This document shows positions 47,546-57,429 of a stretch of DNA of 64,000 bases, one piece after another (the first letter of the stretch is position 1; each line of letters begins with the position of its first letter). Source of the DNA: Colwellia chukchiensis (lineage in GTDB: Bacteria; Pseudomonadota; Gammaproteobacteria; Enterobacterales; Alteromonadaceae); contig NZ_NBOC01000015.1 of NCBI RefSeq assembly GCF_002104455.1, forward strand, positions 31,311 to 95,310, written 5' to 3'. Position numbers and translations under genes: made by a program. The notes beneath the pieces were generated by a model. The model saw only the letters and a list, made by a program, of their open reading frames with translations, was not told the origin of the DNA and searched no databases.

Positions 47546-47595
47546 CGGCCGTTTAACGGTCGTTTAACGGTCGTTTAACGGTCGTTTTTTTTAGA
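47546..47595 (+). terminator. Expanded terminator made of four 11-bp repeats
   Basis: The unit CGG(C/T)CGTTTAA is repeated with starts at 47546, 47557, 47568 and 47579, and the last copy runs into a T8 tract. AAACGGCCGTTT at the left is itself a palindrome and can pair with any later AACGG/CCGTT-like unit. It terminates the nfeD-SPFH operon and faces the convergent gene at 47596. Confidence 0.75.
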
Positions 47596-47919
47596 CTAAA
47601 TCATGACAAAGATAATTGAAGCGGCAAGTAAAACCGAACAGCTTAGCCATACTTTATCCGCTGTTTTTACCCTTTGCTTATGATGCAGTTTTCGCAGTTT
47701 TGTCACTAGTAAATAAAAAGCTGTGGTTAGCAAGGCGATTAGCAAATGCACAGTTATGGTCAAGGGTTGGCTATTTTCTTGCCAAAGAAATACTGGGCCA
47801 CTGTAATTGACAAAAAATAAATTTAACAAAGAGACATGTGCCCATAACACGACAAACATTAGCGCAACTTTATATTGATACAGTGCTTTTAGTATTTTTT
47901 TAATTTCGCGCCATGCCAT
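47596..47919 (-). CDS. Small three-span membrane protein, unknown
   Basis: 107 residues with three predicted membrane helices (about 15-35, 52-72, 87-105) separated by basic loops (RKLHHKQRVKTADK). I do not recognise a family. GAGG 7 bases before the ATG supports it being real. It stands alone, convergent with the nfeD-SPFH operon and 104 bases after the epimerase-like gene. Confidence 0.7.
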   Translation of the reverse strand: MAWREIKKILKALYQYKVALMFVVLWAHVSLLNLFFVNYSGPVFLWQENSQPLTITVHLLIALLTTAFYLLVTKLRKLHHKQRVKTADKVWLSCSVLLAASIIFVMI

Positions 47920-48023
47920 ATTTTTACCTCAATGTATTCACAGCAAAAGTGGTATTGATAAATTTAACTCTAACTCAGAGTGATTTGGACTTTGCTTGAT
48001 GTTCGCATTTTTGTAAGTCGTGG

Positions 48024-48875
48024 TTATCCTTTCGCAGCCCAGGCTAATAAGTCGTCATAGCAATATTGATAAGCCAAGCCTTGGCGAAGTTTAGTACCTA
48101 ACACTTGTTTGCCACTGTCATGGTCTGTGGCTTGTTCAAATTGTGGTGTTGCTAAGCCCAACGCCTTTGCGGCCGCTTGATAATACTGCTGACGGCTGGC
48201 ATTAGTTGCACTGACCACATTATAAACATCAAAGCCATGTTCACTGCTTTTGGTCAGTAACAACTTAATAATGTTGACCACATCGCGTTGGTGTACCAAA
48301 TTCACTGCTGCCTCAGCATTTTTAAATAGCCGCTGATGCTGTAAAAATTTACCTGGGTGTCGATTAGGCCCCACTAAACCCGCTAATCTAAGTACATCAA
48401 CTCGGCCAGAGAATAGCTGTAAGGCTTGTTCTGCCGCCGCCAATATCGCTACTTTTTCAGCCGCTAAATTGAGTGTCGATGTTTCGGCCACCTGACCTTC
48501 CAGGCCATTATAAATAGCGGTAGAGTTTAAGAAAATAATATGCTTTGTTTGCCCAAGCTCAGCGAGCTTCACCAATTGCTGGATTTTTAACGGGTAGTCT
48601 AACCGGCCTTTTTTCAACTGTGGCGGAATGGCGATCACCAACACTTGATGATTAAAGAAATCTGGCGTCACACTAGCAAGTGCTGCATTGCTTGCGATAC
48701 TGGCATCATTAACGGCAATAGGTAATACCAACCGCTGGGCGGGAATCTTTAACTGCTTAAGCTTTGCCAACGTTGTTGGCGACTGATAACTTGCCAGCAC
48801 GGCAATATCATCTGCTAATAAGGCTTTTGCCAACGCCTGCCCCAACCAACCACACCCTATGATACTGACACTCAT
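48024..48875 (-). CDS. NAD(P)-binding epimerase-like protein (YeeZ type)
   Basis: Extended-SDR-like Rossmann protein of 283 residues. The dinucleotide-binding motif GCGWLGQAL is at about residues 7-15, FLNSTAIYNG near 115 is at the place of the SDR active site, and RLAGLVGPNRHPGKFL (about 162-177) is typical of YeeZ-type proteins. The substrate is unknown. It precedes nothing in obvious operon; the NTF2-like gene is 44 bases upstream on the same strand. Confidence 0.85.
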   Translation of the reverse strand: MSVSIIGCGWLGQALAKALLADDIAVLASYQSPTTLAKLKQLKIPAQRLVLPIAVNDASIASNAALASVTPDFFNHQVLVIAIPPQLKKGRLDYPLKIQQLVKLAELGQTKHIIFLNSTAIYNGLEGQVAETSTLNLAAEKVAILAAAEQALQLFSGRVDVLRLAGLVGPNRHPGKFLQHQRLFKNAEAAVNLVHQRDVVNIIKLLLTKSSEHGFDVYNVVSATNASRQQYYQAAAKALGLATPQFEQATDHDSGKQVLGTKLRQGLAYQYCYDDLLAWAAKG

Positions 48876-48919
48876 GTCTTTTTCTCCATACTGCTATAAC
48901 ACTAGCAACTTGCTAGACG

Positions 48920-49387
48920 TTAGTTTTCAACCGCCTTTTGATGGCTTTTAATTGACTTAACCACCTGACGCGCCAAAGCATTTGGGATAGGAATGGATAA
49001 ATTATATTGTAATATTTTCCAGCCATGCTCGGTGTTGATTAAGACGCCACTGCCACGGCAACGACCATAATTTTTGTTCTCAAGTAATTCATCAAAAAAT
49101 GCGATATCACTAACTTGAGATTTTGTGATGTGCCGCTCAATAGTATGGTACAACCAACCTCGGCCTTGACTAAAATAGGGTTTAACAAAAGCAGCAAATT
49201 CACTTTTAGTCCAACGTTCGCTGCTATCTGTGCCTAAATAAATAGCGTCATCTGCCAACAATGCCATGTACCGCTCATAGTGAGCCTCTGCCGCGGCTTG
49301 ATGAAAGTTATCCAGTAGCAAGTCCAATTCAGTATTCGCCTTTGCTAAGCCACTTACCAATAAGCAAACTAAAATAAACTTATACAT
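48920..49387 (-). CDS. Exported NTF2-like (SnoaL-type) protein
   Basis: 155 residues with a signal peptide (about 1-17, ending GLAKA) and a compact alpha+beta domain of the nuclear-transport-factor-2 fold (LLLDNFHQAAAEAHYERYMA, DDAIYLGTDSSERWTKSEF, RGSGVLINTEHGWKILQYN). These are often ketosteroid-isomerase-like folds with no assigned activity. The start at 49387 is set by a perfect AAGGAGG 4 bases upstream; the ATG at 49405 lies before that site. Confidence 0.85.
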   Translation of the reverse strand: MYKFILVCLLVSGLAKANTELDLLLDNFHQAAAEAHYERYMALLADDAIYLGTDSSERWTKSEFAAFVKPYFSQGRGWLYHTIERHITKSQVSDIAFFDELLENKNYGRCRGSGVLINTEHGWKILQYNLSIPIPNALARQVVKSIKSHQKAVEN

Positions 49388-49452
49388 ACTGCCTCCTTTA
49401 CGCATCAGTCACAATTTTTAATTAGCCAAGTCGCGAGCGTTCATTAAACTTA

Positions 49453-50343
49453 TCATTGAGCAATTGCGACATAACTACCATTAAATATGGCAACCACATT
49501 ATCACCACAACACACTTCTACTGCAATGTTAAAACGCGCGTTTTTACCTTGAGTTAAAGACGAGGCATCACCAGTAACTAAATCGACCGCGGTACGAGCA
49601 TTGGCTACTCCTGCGAGTGGAGCTATATAACGTATATCGCCTTTTGCTAATACAATATCGGCCTGCAGTGCTTTGCGCTGTAGTGCAAAATACACCCACG
49701 CCCAGCCAGTGAGGGTTGCCAGCGTATAAATACTGCCGGCAAACATAGTATTGTGTAGGTTTTTGTTGATACTGGGCTCACAATTGGTCAGCAATGTTTG
49801 CTGATCAAAATAACAAATATTAATATTCATGACTTGGCTCAACGGAATAGTTTGATGCCAAATTTGCTGCAGGCTTTCAGCCTTCTGCGCCAAATGCTGA
49901 GCTGGCTTGTTAAGCTGCTTTGTCATTTTATCATGACGGATTTCACTATATAACGTATGTGAGTAGCCTTGGTTGACATACCCTAACTGCTGATAAAATT
50001 GTACTGCGTTATCGCGGGCATTAAGTGTAAGTGTTGTCGCCCCCATTTGTGCCGCTAACAGCTCTAACGCCTGCACCAGCAATTTACCCAGTCCCTGACC
50101 TTGTTTCGACTCTTTTATCGCCATATAGCGAATTACCGCCTGATCTTGACTACACTTATGTAAACGCCCAACACCCAGTATGTTATCGCTATCATCCACC
50201 AACACACGGTGATAAGACTGTGCTTCTAAGTCATCTTTTTCACTGCCCATTGGTTGCTGCCAAGGCTGACGGAGCATTTGCCAACGTAGCTGATAATATT
50301 GCGCTAGTTCGCTTGAATTTTTTGGGGCTCTGCATTGGACCAT
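49453..50343 (-). CDS. yiiD: GNAT acetyltransferase fused to hotdog thioesterase (YiiD)
   Basis: Bifunctional protein of 296 residues. The N-terminal GNAT domain (about 1-140) carries the acetyl-CoA loop KQGQGLGKLLVQALE (about 79-93). The C-terminal YiiD-type hotdog domain (about 150-296) includes NKNLHNTMFAGSIYTLATLT. In E. coli the gene lies next to dtd and yihY, as it does here with two insertions (a methyltransferase and pip). The substrates are not known to me. Confidence 0.92.
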   Translation of the reverse strand: MVQCRAPKNSSELAQYYQLRWQMLRQPWQQPMGSEKDDLEAQSYHRVLVDDSDNILGVGRLHKCSQDQAVIRYMAIKESKQGQGLGKLLVQALELLAAQMGATTLTLNARDNAVQFYQQLGYVNQGYSHTLYSEIRHDKMTKQLNKPAQHLAQKAESLQQIWHQTIPLSQVMNINICYFDQQTLLTNCEPSINKNLHNTMFAGSIYTLATLTGWAWVYFALQRKALQADIVLAKGDIRYIAPLAGVANARTAVDLVTGDASSLTQGKNARFNIAVEVCCGDNVVAIFNGSYVAIAQ

Positions 50344-50394
50344 ATTTTTTAACTCTTTATCGACGTCATTGTTGCTATAGGATGTAAATCACCC

Positions 50395-51162
50395 GTGAAA
50401 CTTACTCGACATGTTAATCAAGGGCAACTAGTCTACCTGAGTAATAGCGCCGACCAAATATGCATTAGTGAAAATAATTGTTATCGCTGGCTAGCTTTTG
50501 AACAGGTGATACAAAGCATCATGCTGTTGCGACAGCCTAGCAAACTGACGTTACCGCATCATTATGCCGCGTTAATGCCTCTTCTCTTTTTTAAGCCAAA
50601 TACTGTTGTTGAGTTTGGTCTTGGTGGGGGTAACTTAACGCGATTTCTTCGTGCTTTACAGCCAAGCATAAACATAGCAAGTGTTGAATTATCGTCGCAT
50701 GTCATTGCCTGTTTTCAAAAGTACTTTAACCCTCAACAACAATCGCACAAAATCCATCATAGCGATGCGCTGAGCTATTTACAGCAACAAGGGGGAGCTA
50801 ACCAAGAGCCAGACTGGTTAATTTGTGATGTTTATCAACATCATGCATATAACTTCAAAGATAGGCTCGCGTTACTGTCTGCATTGGTTGATAACTTAGC
50901 AATTAATGGTTGCTTAACCATAAACTTACCTGATCTGGACAATGATGAAATAAACCTGTGTTTAACCATATTGCGACAATTGCAAACTCACCATCAAATC
51001 ATCTATTTTCATGTGCCACGCTACCTGAATGTGATCATTCATTTACTGCCTAATACTTGGTGTATTAATTTCTTACCAAAACACCCCAAATTAAGCTTTT
51101 TATCGCCATCGCAATACCAGCGTTGGCGATACTTTTTTAATTACCATATCAAAGCTGGTTAA
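50395..51162 (+). CDS. Spermidine-synthase-like methyltransferase
   Basis: 255 residues with a Rossmann-type methyltransferase core: VVEFGLGGGNLTRFLRAL (about residues 70-87) is the nucleotide-binding loop, and ASVELSSHVIACFQKYF follows as strand 2. DWLICDVYQHHAY is at the position of the catalytic Asp loop of spermidine synthases. There is no partner decarboxylase nearby, so a polyamine role is not established. Start GTG at 50395, AGGA about 11 bases upstream. It is convergent with dtd. Confidence 0.82.
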   Translation: MKLTRHVNQGQLVYLSNSADQICISENNCYRWLAFEQVIQSIMLLRQPSKLTLPHHYAALMPLLFFKPNTVVEFGLGGGNLTRFLRALQPSINIASVELSSHVIACFQKYFNPQQQSHKIHHSDALSYLQQQGGANQEPDWLICDVYQHHAYNFKDRLALLSALVDNLAINGCLTINLPDLDNDEINLCLTILRQLQTHHQIIYFHVPRYLNVIIHLLPNTWCINFLPKHPKLSFLSPSQYQRWRYFFNYHIKAG

Positions 51163-51184
51163 GCTATGAACAAGCTACCTGCGC

Positions 51185-51622
51185 TTAAACTTGCAAGTTA
51201 ATGGTCACCGGTCCATCGTTTGTTAAGCTCACTTGCATATCAGCACCAAACACCCCTGTTGGCACCGTAAACCCTAATACGCGTAATTGCTGACAAAAAA
51301 ATTGATAAAGCTGTTCGCTCATTTGCGGTGACGCAGCACTGGTAAAGCTGGGTCGCATGCCTTTTGAGGTGTTGGCAGCTAATGTAAATTGCGAAACCAC
51401 TAATATGTCACCTGCTACTTGTTTGACATTTAAATTCATTTTACCTTCTTCATCGGCAAAAATGCGGTAACCTGCGACCCGTTCCGCTAACCGTTTCGCT
51501 TTTGCTTCGGTGTCGTCAGGCTCTACAGCCAACAGCACCAGCAACCCTTGCTTTATTTCACCTACCATCTTATTTTCTACCCTGACACTGGCGTGCGATA
51601 CTCTTTGCATTAATGCGATCAT
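51185..51622 (-). CDS. dtd: D-aminoacyl-tRNA deacylase
   Basis: Editing enzyme that hydrolyses D-aminoacyl-tRNAs and recycles glycyl-tRNA(Ala). The two cross-subunit motifs are SQFTL (about residues 78-82) and GPVTI near the C-terminus (138-142). Length 145 residues matches E. coli Dtd. It directly follows pip with no spacing, and the wider order bipA-yihY-dtd-yiiD is conserved with enterics. Confidence 0.98.
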   Translation of the reverse strand: MIALMQRVSHASVRVENKMVGEIKQGLLVLLAVEPDDTEAKAKRLAERVAGYRIFADEEGKMNLNVKQVAGDILVVSQFTLAANTSKGMRPSFTSAASPQMSEQLYQFFCQQLRVLGFTVPTGVFGADMQVSLTNDGPVTINLQV

Positions 51623-52606
51623 TTACTGGTTTCTACCCTGTTCTTGAATAAAAGTTGCCATAGTATCTGCTGCTTGACAAAATCCATCAACAGTTTGTGT
51701 TTCAAAGCCACTATGTCCGGCTTGTGGTAATATTTGTAAACGTGCATTTTGCCATGCTTGTACTAATCTATCAGCCTGCTGTGGCTGACAACCCATATCG
51801 TAACGTCCATGCAGAATAATGGCCGGAATAGCTTTGATCAGTTGTAAATTGCTGAGAATATAATTGCCGTCAATAAAACAGTTATTAACAAAGTAATGAC
51901 TCGATATTTTTGCCATACAGAGTGCTTGATGGGGATCGTCGATTTGTTGAATATCAATATTGTGATGCTCAATACTTGACAGCCTTAGCTCCCATAAACA
52001 CCAAGCTTTACTGGCAGCAATTGCCGCAACTTCATTACTACCCGTTAACGCTTGATAGTAGTTCGTTAAAATATTGTCCGTACTTGGGTTTGTGTTTGCG
52101 GGGAGCTGCTTAATAAACTCACGGTAATATTCTGGGAAAAAACCTGCAGCGCCGCTCTGACTATATAACCAGTCAAGTTCACTTGCCGTGCCAAGAAAAA
52201 CACCGCGCAATATAAAACCTAATACCGTTTCTGGCTGCTGTAAGCCATAGAGTAAGGCTAAGGTCGTTCCCCAAGAGCCACCACAAACTAACCACTGGGC
52301 AATATTTAAATGTTGACGAATACGTGAAAGATCATGGAGAAGATGCGTGGTGGTATTATGCTGTAGACTTGGTGAAGGCTTTGAGCGACCACAACCGCGC
52401 TGATCAAACAGTATGATGCGATATATATCAGGATCAAATAAACATCTGTGTTTTTCACTTGCCCCAGCGCCTGGGCCACCATGCAAATAAATAACTGCTA
52501 TCCCATTCGGGTTCCCTGATTGCTCAAGGTACACTTGATGACCATCTCCTACATCAAGCCATTCTTGCTGGTAAGGCATAATATTAGGAAAAAGCAGTCG
52601 TGACAT
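51623..52606 (-). CDS. pip: Prolyl aminopeptidase (proline iminopeptidase)
   Basis: Alpha/beta-hydrolase of peptidase family S33 that removes N-terminal proline. Oxyanion motif HGGPG at residues 42-46, nucleophile Ser111 in GGSWGTT, Asp in HGRYDMGC near 270 and His in AGHSGFE near 299. Length 327 residues. It lies between yihY and dtd and abuts dtd, so the two are probably cotranscribed. Confidence 0.96.
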   Translation of the reverse strand: MSRLLFPNIMPYQQEWLDVGDGHQVYLEQSGNPNGIAVIYLHGGPGAGASEKHRCLFDPDIYRIILFDQRGCGRSKPSPSLQHNTTTHLLHDLSRIRQHLNIAQWLVCGGSWGTTLALLYGLQQPETVLGFILRGVFLGTASELDWLYSQSGAAGFFPEYYREFIKQLPANTNPSTDNILTNYYQALTGSNEVAAIAASKAWCLWELRLSSIEHHNIDIQQIDDPHQALCMAKISSHYFVNNCFIDGNYILSNLQLIKAIPAIILHGRYDMGCQPQQADRLVQAWQNARLQILPQAGHSGFETQTVDGFCQAADTMATFIQEQGRNQ

Positions 52607-52880
52607 CGTTCTATCCTTTGCAAATTGAATATCTTCAGTTTAGTTCGCTGCTTGCTAAATAGCGATATTCATTTCCTGGCAAGTATGGCTAGGGTATGTT
52701 GAGCTTTTAGGGTTAAAATTTATTCAATTTAAAACGGATTTAATCGCGGCGCGAGCTCTGATTAAGAGTTGTACTATTTAAAATAGCGAGCAACAAAGCG
52801 TACCGTCATATGCTCTGCCTTGTTTAAATACCCAACAAGTTGCGATAAACGTAACCTCGAAAGGTCAACAGACCCGAGTG

Positions 52881-53759
52881 TTATTCAACCTTTTTTGCCA
52901 ACGTATCAACTTTGCGTTGCTGGTCGAAATCTTCTAAAGAGACGGTGAACAATGCGCCTATAAGCACAACTAGCCAACTTAAATACACCCAAAGAAACAA
53001 AATAGGAACGCTGGATAACGCGCCATAAATTGCTTGATAAGACGGAAGCTGTGTAACGTAAATTGCAAAACACTTTTTGGCAATTTCAAACAGTATAGCT
53101 GCGAGGGTTGCACCAGTGAGCGCAAATTTAACCGGAATAACCTTATTTGGCACTACCATATATAAAATGAAAAACGCTGTAATAGAAGCCACTAATGGCA
53201 GGCCACGCACCAAAATATTGGTAACGCCGAGCAAGTCGTAGTCCCCTAGCGATACCAAAGAAATAATATACGAGCTGATAACTATACTACTACCTACTAG
53301 TACAGGGCCTAAGGTTAGTACCATCCAATACATAGAAAATGATGTAATAACTCGGCGCTTTTCATCAACCCGCCATAATTTATTTAAACACTTATCGATA
53401 GCTGAAATGAGCATCATGGCAAAAATAAATAAGGCCGTGATCGCCACCGCTGACATCTTTGAAGCGTTTTTAACAAAACCACTAATATGTTGCTGTACGA
53501 CATCACCCGAGGCTGGCACAAAGTTTTGATAGACAAAATTTTCGATGATGGTTCTTATGTCTGCGAAAATGGGAAAGGCAGTCATGACAGATAACATCAC
53601 CACTATTAAAGGTACCAACGACATTAAAGTTACATAAGACAAGTAGCCGGCAGTCACGTGAATACGCTCTGTTTTAAAGTTATTAATAACTAACGAGAAA
53701 AAAGCTAGTGTCTGCTCAACAAAAGGGTGCTGTAATAGTTTTTCGAATGTAATACGCAT
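52881..53759 (-). CDS. yihY: YihY/BrkB family inner-membrane protein
   Basis: 292-residue polytopic membrane protein with six predicted helices. Family signatures are [20 protein letters not shown] (about 35-54) and [20 protein letters not shown] (about 235-254). It was once misassigned as RNase BN; the function of the family is not settled. It is the place-holder between bipA and dtd seen in E. coli. A 274-base gap without any visible gene separates it from pip. Confidence 0.95.
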   Translation of the reverse strand: MRITFEKLLQHPFVEQTLAFFSLVINNFKTERIHVTAGYLSYVTLMSLVPLIVVMLSVMTAFPIFADIRTIIENFVYQNFVPASGDVVQQHISGFVKNASKMSAVAITALFIFAMMLISAIDKCLNKLWRVDEKRRVITSFSMYWMVLTLGPVLVGSSIVISSYIISLVSLGDYDLLGVTNILVRGLPLVASITAFFILYMVVPNKVIPVKFALTGATLAAILFEIAKKCFAIYVTQLPSYQAIYGALSSVPILFLWVYLSWLVVLIGALFTVSLEDFDQQRKVDTLAKKVE

Positions 53760-53995
53760 AACGGTGCTGCAATGAAACCATAACCTAATGATAAGGCAAT
53801 GTTGAATATAACGGTAGTCGTAATCTGAATATTTTATCTTTTTGAAAGTTATAGGTTTTATATAACTGTGAATAGGTTTTGTGAGTAACGACTTAGTGTT
53901 GTTAGAAAATTAATCGCTTTACGCTAAGTGCATTTATTTTGCTATTTAGATAAATAGCTAACTTTGCCTACGACTTGGCCCGCATAGTTGTTAAA

Positions 53996-54163
53996 TTAGG
54001 TCTGCTCAAACGAAATTTTTGCAAACAGATCTTCGGACAAATCGGTCTGATGATTAATTTCTGCTAGCAACATAGATAGTTGCTTGATTTGTTCATGGCC
54101 AGCACAGCCCGCTTCAAATAAATGTGTTAAGTGCTGCAATGTTTTTAATTGCTCTGGTGACAT
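53996..54163 (-). CDS. 55-residue soluble peptide, unknown
   Basis: Short frame starting MSPEQLKTLQHLTHLFEAGC and ending SEDLFAKISFEQT, predicted as two or three helices, no signal peptide. It begins 16 bases after the stop of the 69-residue gene upstream, in the same direction, which suggests an operon of two small genes. The ribosome binding site (GGA, 13 bases away) is poor. Unrecognised. Confidence 0.45.
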   Translation of the reverse strand: MSPEQLKTLQHLTHLFEAGCAGHEQIKQLSMLLAEINHQTDLSEDLFAKISFEQT

Positions 54164-54179
54164 TAAAAAATTATTCCGT

Positions 54180-54389
54180 TCACGAGTTATTGTTATTTTT
54201 TAAAGGCAAATTATCTTGATGGGCGTTATTGCGCGAAAATGCTATTACTGAGCTAGGCTTTGTTTCGCGATCTTGATTAATAAATTCTTCATATAATGCA
54301 TGTAACTCATGTTGCTCTATCAGCTTAGCGTTATTTGCAACGGCCTTTTCAAATAAACAATTTAACCTTGCCAGTTTATTAACATTCAT
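54180..54389 (-). CDS. 69-residue hypothetical protein
   Basis: Small soluble protein, MNVNKLARLNCLFEKAVANN at the start, predicted helical for the first 45 residues and then polar and disordered, ending KNNNNS. The ribosome binding site AGGAGG stands 9 bases before the ATG, good support for translation; an in-frame GTG two codons earlier is the alternative. Unrecognised. It lies between bipA and yihY. Confidence 0.6.
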   Translation of the reverse strand: MNVNKLARLNCLFEKAVANNAKLIEQHELHALYEEFINQDRETKPSSVIAFSRNNAHQDNLPLKNNNNS

Positions 54390-54720
54390 AAGCACAGCCC
54401 TCCTAGCCTTTGTTGCTATATAGTATAGAGGTATATCAATGGTTACCTAGTAACTAATACGCCTAATTTACACTGCCACTGAATGTCTAAAGTAGTCGTT
54501 TAACTACATACCTTATCTTTTACTATAGCAATGACTCAGCATTGTAAAAGATCAGCCAACGCTTATTATCGCTTTATATTACTTGCCCCTAAAAACAGTG
54601 CCAAACAAAACAAATAAACATTTGATTTTAAATAGTTATTTTTATTTAGGCTTTATTACTGCTATAAAACAGTGCGACTTTTTAAGACATGTCTTACATA
54701 AACGGTCAGCAATACGGACA

Positions 54721-54756
54721 AAAAAAAGCCAAACGAGTTACCCCGAATGGCTTTTT
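54721..54756 (-). terminator. Rho-independent terminator of bipA
   Basis: On the minus strand AAAAAGCCA pairs with TGGCTTTTT across a 16-base loop and is followed by a T-run, 19 bases after the bipA stop. Confidence 0.85.
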
Positions 54757-54774
54757 CATTATTCAATTTAGCGA

Positions 54775-56592
54775 TTATTTAGCGGCACGACCTTCACGCT
54801 TACGATCGCTTTCTTTTAAAAACTTTTTCCGAATACGAATATTATCTGGCGTTACCTCAACTAGCTCATCGTTATCGATAAACTCAAGTGCTTGCTCTAA
54901 CGACATAATAATTGGCGGCGTTAAGGTTTGTGCTTCATCTGCACCTGAAGAACGCACGTTAGTCAGTTGCTTACCTTTTAACGCATTCACGGTTAGGTCA
55001 TTGTCTCGGCTATGAATACCTATCACTTGACCTTCATAAATATCAACACCATGACCAATTAACATACGGCCACGAGATTGTAGATTGAAGATAGCGTTAG
55101 TTAAGGCTTTACCTGTTGCATTGGCGATCATAACACCATTTTTACGCTGGCCAATTTCGCCACCTTTATGAGGGCCGTATTCAAAGAAGGTGTGGTAAAT
55201 CAAACCCGTGCCTGAGGTAATGGTCATAAACTCTGTTTGGAAGCCAATCAAACCACGGCTAGGCATAATAAAGTCCATACGAATGCGGCCTGTGCCGTCT
55301 GGCGCCATATCCGTTAATTCTGCTTTACGCACGCCCATTCTTTCCATAATGGGGCCTTGGTGTTGCTCTTCCACATCAATCGTTACGGTTTCATACGGCT
55401 CTTGTAATTCACCATTAATTTCGCGAATAATAACCTCTGGGCGTGACACAGCCAGCTCGTAACCTTCGCGACGCATGTTTTCAATTAAAATACCTAGGTG
55501 TAACTCACCTCGGCCGGATACTTTAAATTTATCAGCGTCTTCTAGCTGCTCAACACGAAGGGCAACGTTATGTATTAGCTCTTTTTCTAGGCGATCTTTG
55601 ATATTGCGAGAAGTAACATATTTGCCTTCTTTACCACAAAATGGTGAGGTGTTAACCTGAAAGGTCATGTTAATTGTTGGCTCATCAACCGACAATGCTG
55701 GTAAACTTTCAACTTCAGTTGGGCAACAAATTGTATCTGATATCTTTAATTCACCTAAACCTGTGATAGCAATAATATCACCAGCAAAGCCTTCTTCTAT
55801 ATCAAGACGCTCTAACCCTAAGTAACCAAATACTTTACCTACTTTCGCATTGTGAACATTACCGTTCGCTAGCTTGATGGTCACTTGCTGGTTAGGTTTA
55901 ACGCTACCGCGGGTAATACGACCAACACCAATGACTCCTAAATATGAACTGTAATCAAGCTGAGAAATTTGCATTTGAAATGGTCCATCGGGATCCGCAG
56001 TCGGCGATGGCACTTCATTGAGAATAGTATCAAACAATGGCGTCATATCAGTGCCTGTGCTGCCTTCTTCAAGCGTTGCCCAGCCATTTATCGCCGAAGC
56101 ATAAACCACTTTAAAATCTAACTGCTCATCGGTAGCACCTAAATTATCAAAAAGTTCAAATACTTGATCCATCACCCAGTCTGGACGCGAGCCTGGTTTG
56201 TCTACTTTATTGATAACGACAATTGGCTTTAAACCTTGCGCGAAGGCTTTTTTGGTTACAAAACGCGTTTGGGGCATCGGGCCTTCTTGTGCGTCAACAA
56301 TCAGTAAAACTGAGTCTACCATTGACATCACGCGCTCTACTTCACCACCAAAATCAGCATGGCCTGGTGTATCTACGATATTGACGCGATAGCCGTTCCA
56401 GTTAATAGCCGTGTTTTTAGCTAAGATAGTGATACCACGTTCTCTTTCTATTTCATTAGAGTCCATAGTGCGCTCTTCTAAACCGCCACGGGCGTCAAGC
56501 GTTCCGGACTGCTCTAATAATTTATCGACTAAAGTGGTTTTTCCGTGGTCAACGTGAGCAATAATTGCCACATTTCTTAATTTTTCTAACAC
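54775..56592 (-). CDS. bipA: Ribosome-associated GTPase BipA/TypA
   Basis: Translational GTPase that aids 50S assembly at low temperature and under stress. G1 motif [15 protein letters not shown] (about residues 11-25), G3 [10 protein letters not shown] (about 74-83), G4 NKVDKPGSR (about 128-136), then EF-G-like domains and the BipA-specific C-terminus. Length 605 residues. The start is GTG. It is divergent from glnA across an 837-base gap, as in E. coli where the two are also divergent. Confidence 0.98.
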   Translation of the reverse strand: MLEKLRNVAIIAHVDHGKTTLVDKLLEQSGTLDARGGLEERTMDSNEIERERGITILAKNTAINWNGYRVNIVDTPGHADFGGEVERVMSMVDSVLLIVDAQEGPMPQTRFVTKKAFAQGLKPIVVINKVDKPGSRPDWVMDQVFELFDNLGATDEQLDFKVVYASAINGWATLEEGSTGTDMTPLFDTILNEVPSPTADPDGPFQMQISQLDYSSYLGVIGVGRITRGSVKPNQQVTIKLANGNVHNAKVGKVFGYLGLERLDIEEGFAGDIIAITGLGELKISDTICCPTEVESLPALSVDEPTINMTFQVNTSPFCGKEGKYVTSRNIKDRLEKELIHNVALRVEQLEDADKFKVSGRGELHLGILIENMRREGYELAVSRPEVIIREINGELQEPYETVTIDVEEQHQGPIMERMGVRKAELTDMAPDGTGRIRMDFIMPSRGLIGFQTEFMTITSGTGLIYHTFFEYGPHKGGEIGQRKNGVMIANATGKALTNAIFNLQSRGRMLIGHGVDIYEGQVIGIHSRDNDLTVNALKGKQLTNVRSSGADEAQTLTPPIIMSLEQALEFIDNDELVEVTPDNIRIRKKFLKESDRKREGRAAK

Positions 56593-57262
56593 AGGCGTTA
56601 CTCGCTGTTACTATCGTTTAGAGCTGTTATTGGCAGATTAACGGATAGGGCTATAATTGGGCGCGTATTGTACAGGATGAACGGTAATAAATACACTAAA
56701 GAGTTAATATTTGGCCAATAAAAATATTCCCTTAACGGTTTATTTTGATTAGCAGTTGCAGTTATTGTTGGATAATAAGCAGCGTCATAGCACTTAATAT
56801 AATCAGGTCACTATTGCGGTTAATTTTTTAACATTGAACTATACTCCATTGAAAGTTCATAAGCCTTTAATGAAGATAAAAAGCAATACTTGCGTAACCA
56901 AAACAAAATTCTTATTTAACAATCCATAGTAAGTTTTTAAGAAGAAGCATAATAATCTAACCCAATTGTAAAAAATACTGACGTTGATTATCAACTGCTC
57001 TTAACTAATAATTTATCACAGATGTGACGGGCTCTAATAATTTACTTTTTAGCGCAAAACGTTTACAAACGCTAAAATGCCCCTTCATATTAACGGCTAC
57101 AGCGTTATTAGTGTCTACGGCGTTGCAGCTAATGATAATGACTCGCTACCATTTTTCCTTTCTAACACACGCTTATTGTCGCTATAAGTCTATACATACG
57201 CTTGCTATACTCAACAAGCTATGCTCAAAAACTCACTATTCATTTTTATTAATACATAGTAA
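56593..57262. other. Long divergent intergenic region bipA / glnA
   Basis: No convincing gene. A 144-codon plus-strand frame starting at 57024 overlaps the glnA regulatory sites and the start of glnA, has no family character and is rejected. The right-hand end of the gap contains the NtrC and sigma-54 sites listed separately; the left-hand end must hold the bipA promoter. Confidence 0.5.
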
Positions 57263-57279
57263 TGCACCAAATAGCAGCA
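57263..57279. promoter_or_regulatory. NtrC site 2 upstream of glnA (weak)
   Basis: TGCACCAAATAGCAGCA: the left half matches the NtrC consensus TGCACC fully, the right half partly. Its centre is 22 bases (two helical turns) from site 1, an arrangement that favours cooperative binding. Confidence 0.5.
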
Positions 57280-57284
57280 AGCTA

Positions 57285-57301
57285 TGCACTACATTAGTGC
57301 G
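57285..57301. promoter_or_regulatory. NtrC site 1 upstream of glnA
   Basis: TGCACTACATTAGTGCG has the 17-base NtrC pattern TGCACY-N5-RGTGCA with one mismatch at the end. It lies about 70 bases upstream of the sigma-54 promoter. Confidence 0.75.
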
Positions 57302-57352
57302 CAGCATCTTAGCGAGAAAGATTAAAGCCTTGTATATCAATAACTTTAACTT

Positions 57353-57368
57353 TGGCATAGTATTAGCT
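57353..57368 (+). promoter_or_regulatory. Sigma-54 promoter of glnA
   Basis: TTGGCATAGTATTAGCT fits the -24/-12 element, with GG and GC exactly 10 bases apart. The predicted start is about 50 bases before the glnA ATG, the counterpart of glnAp2. Confidence 0.75.
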
Positions 57369-57429
57369 TACACAGACGCAACAAAAATTAATTTTAGCAT
57401 TAATAAAATAACTACACTGGAGACTTTCA

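Noticed and set aside
54681..54692. AAGACATGTCTT as a fourth copy of the envelope-stress palindrome
   Set aside because: It shares the GACAT/ATGTC half-sites but lacks the 3-base spacer, so the half-sites are in different register, and it lies downstream of bipA rather than in a promoter.
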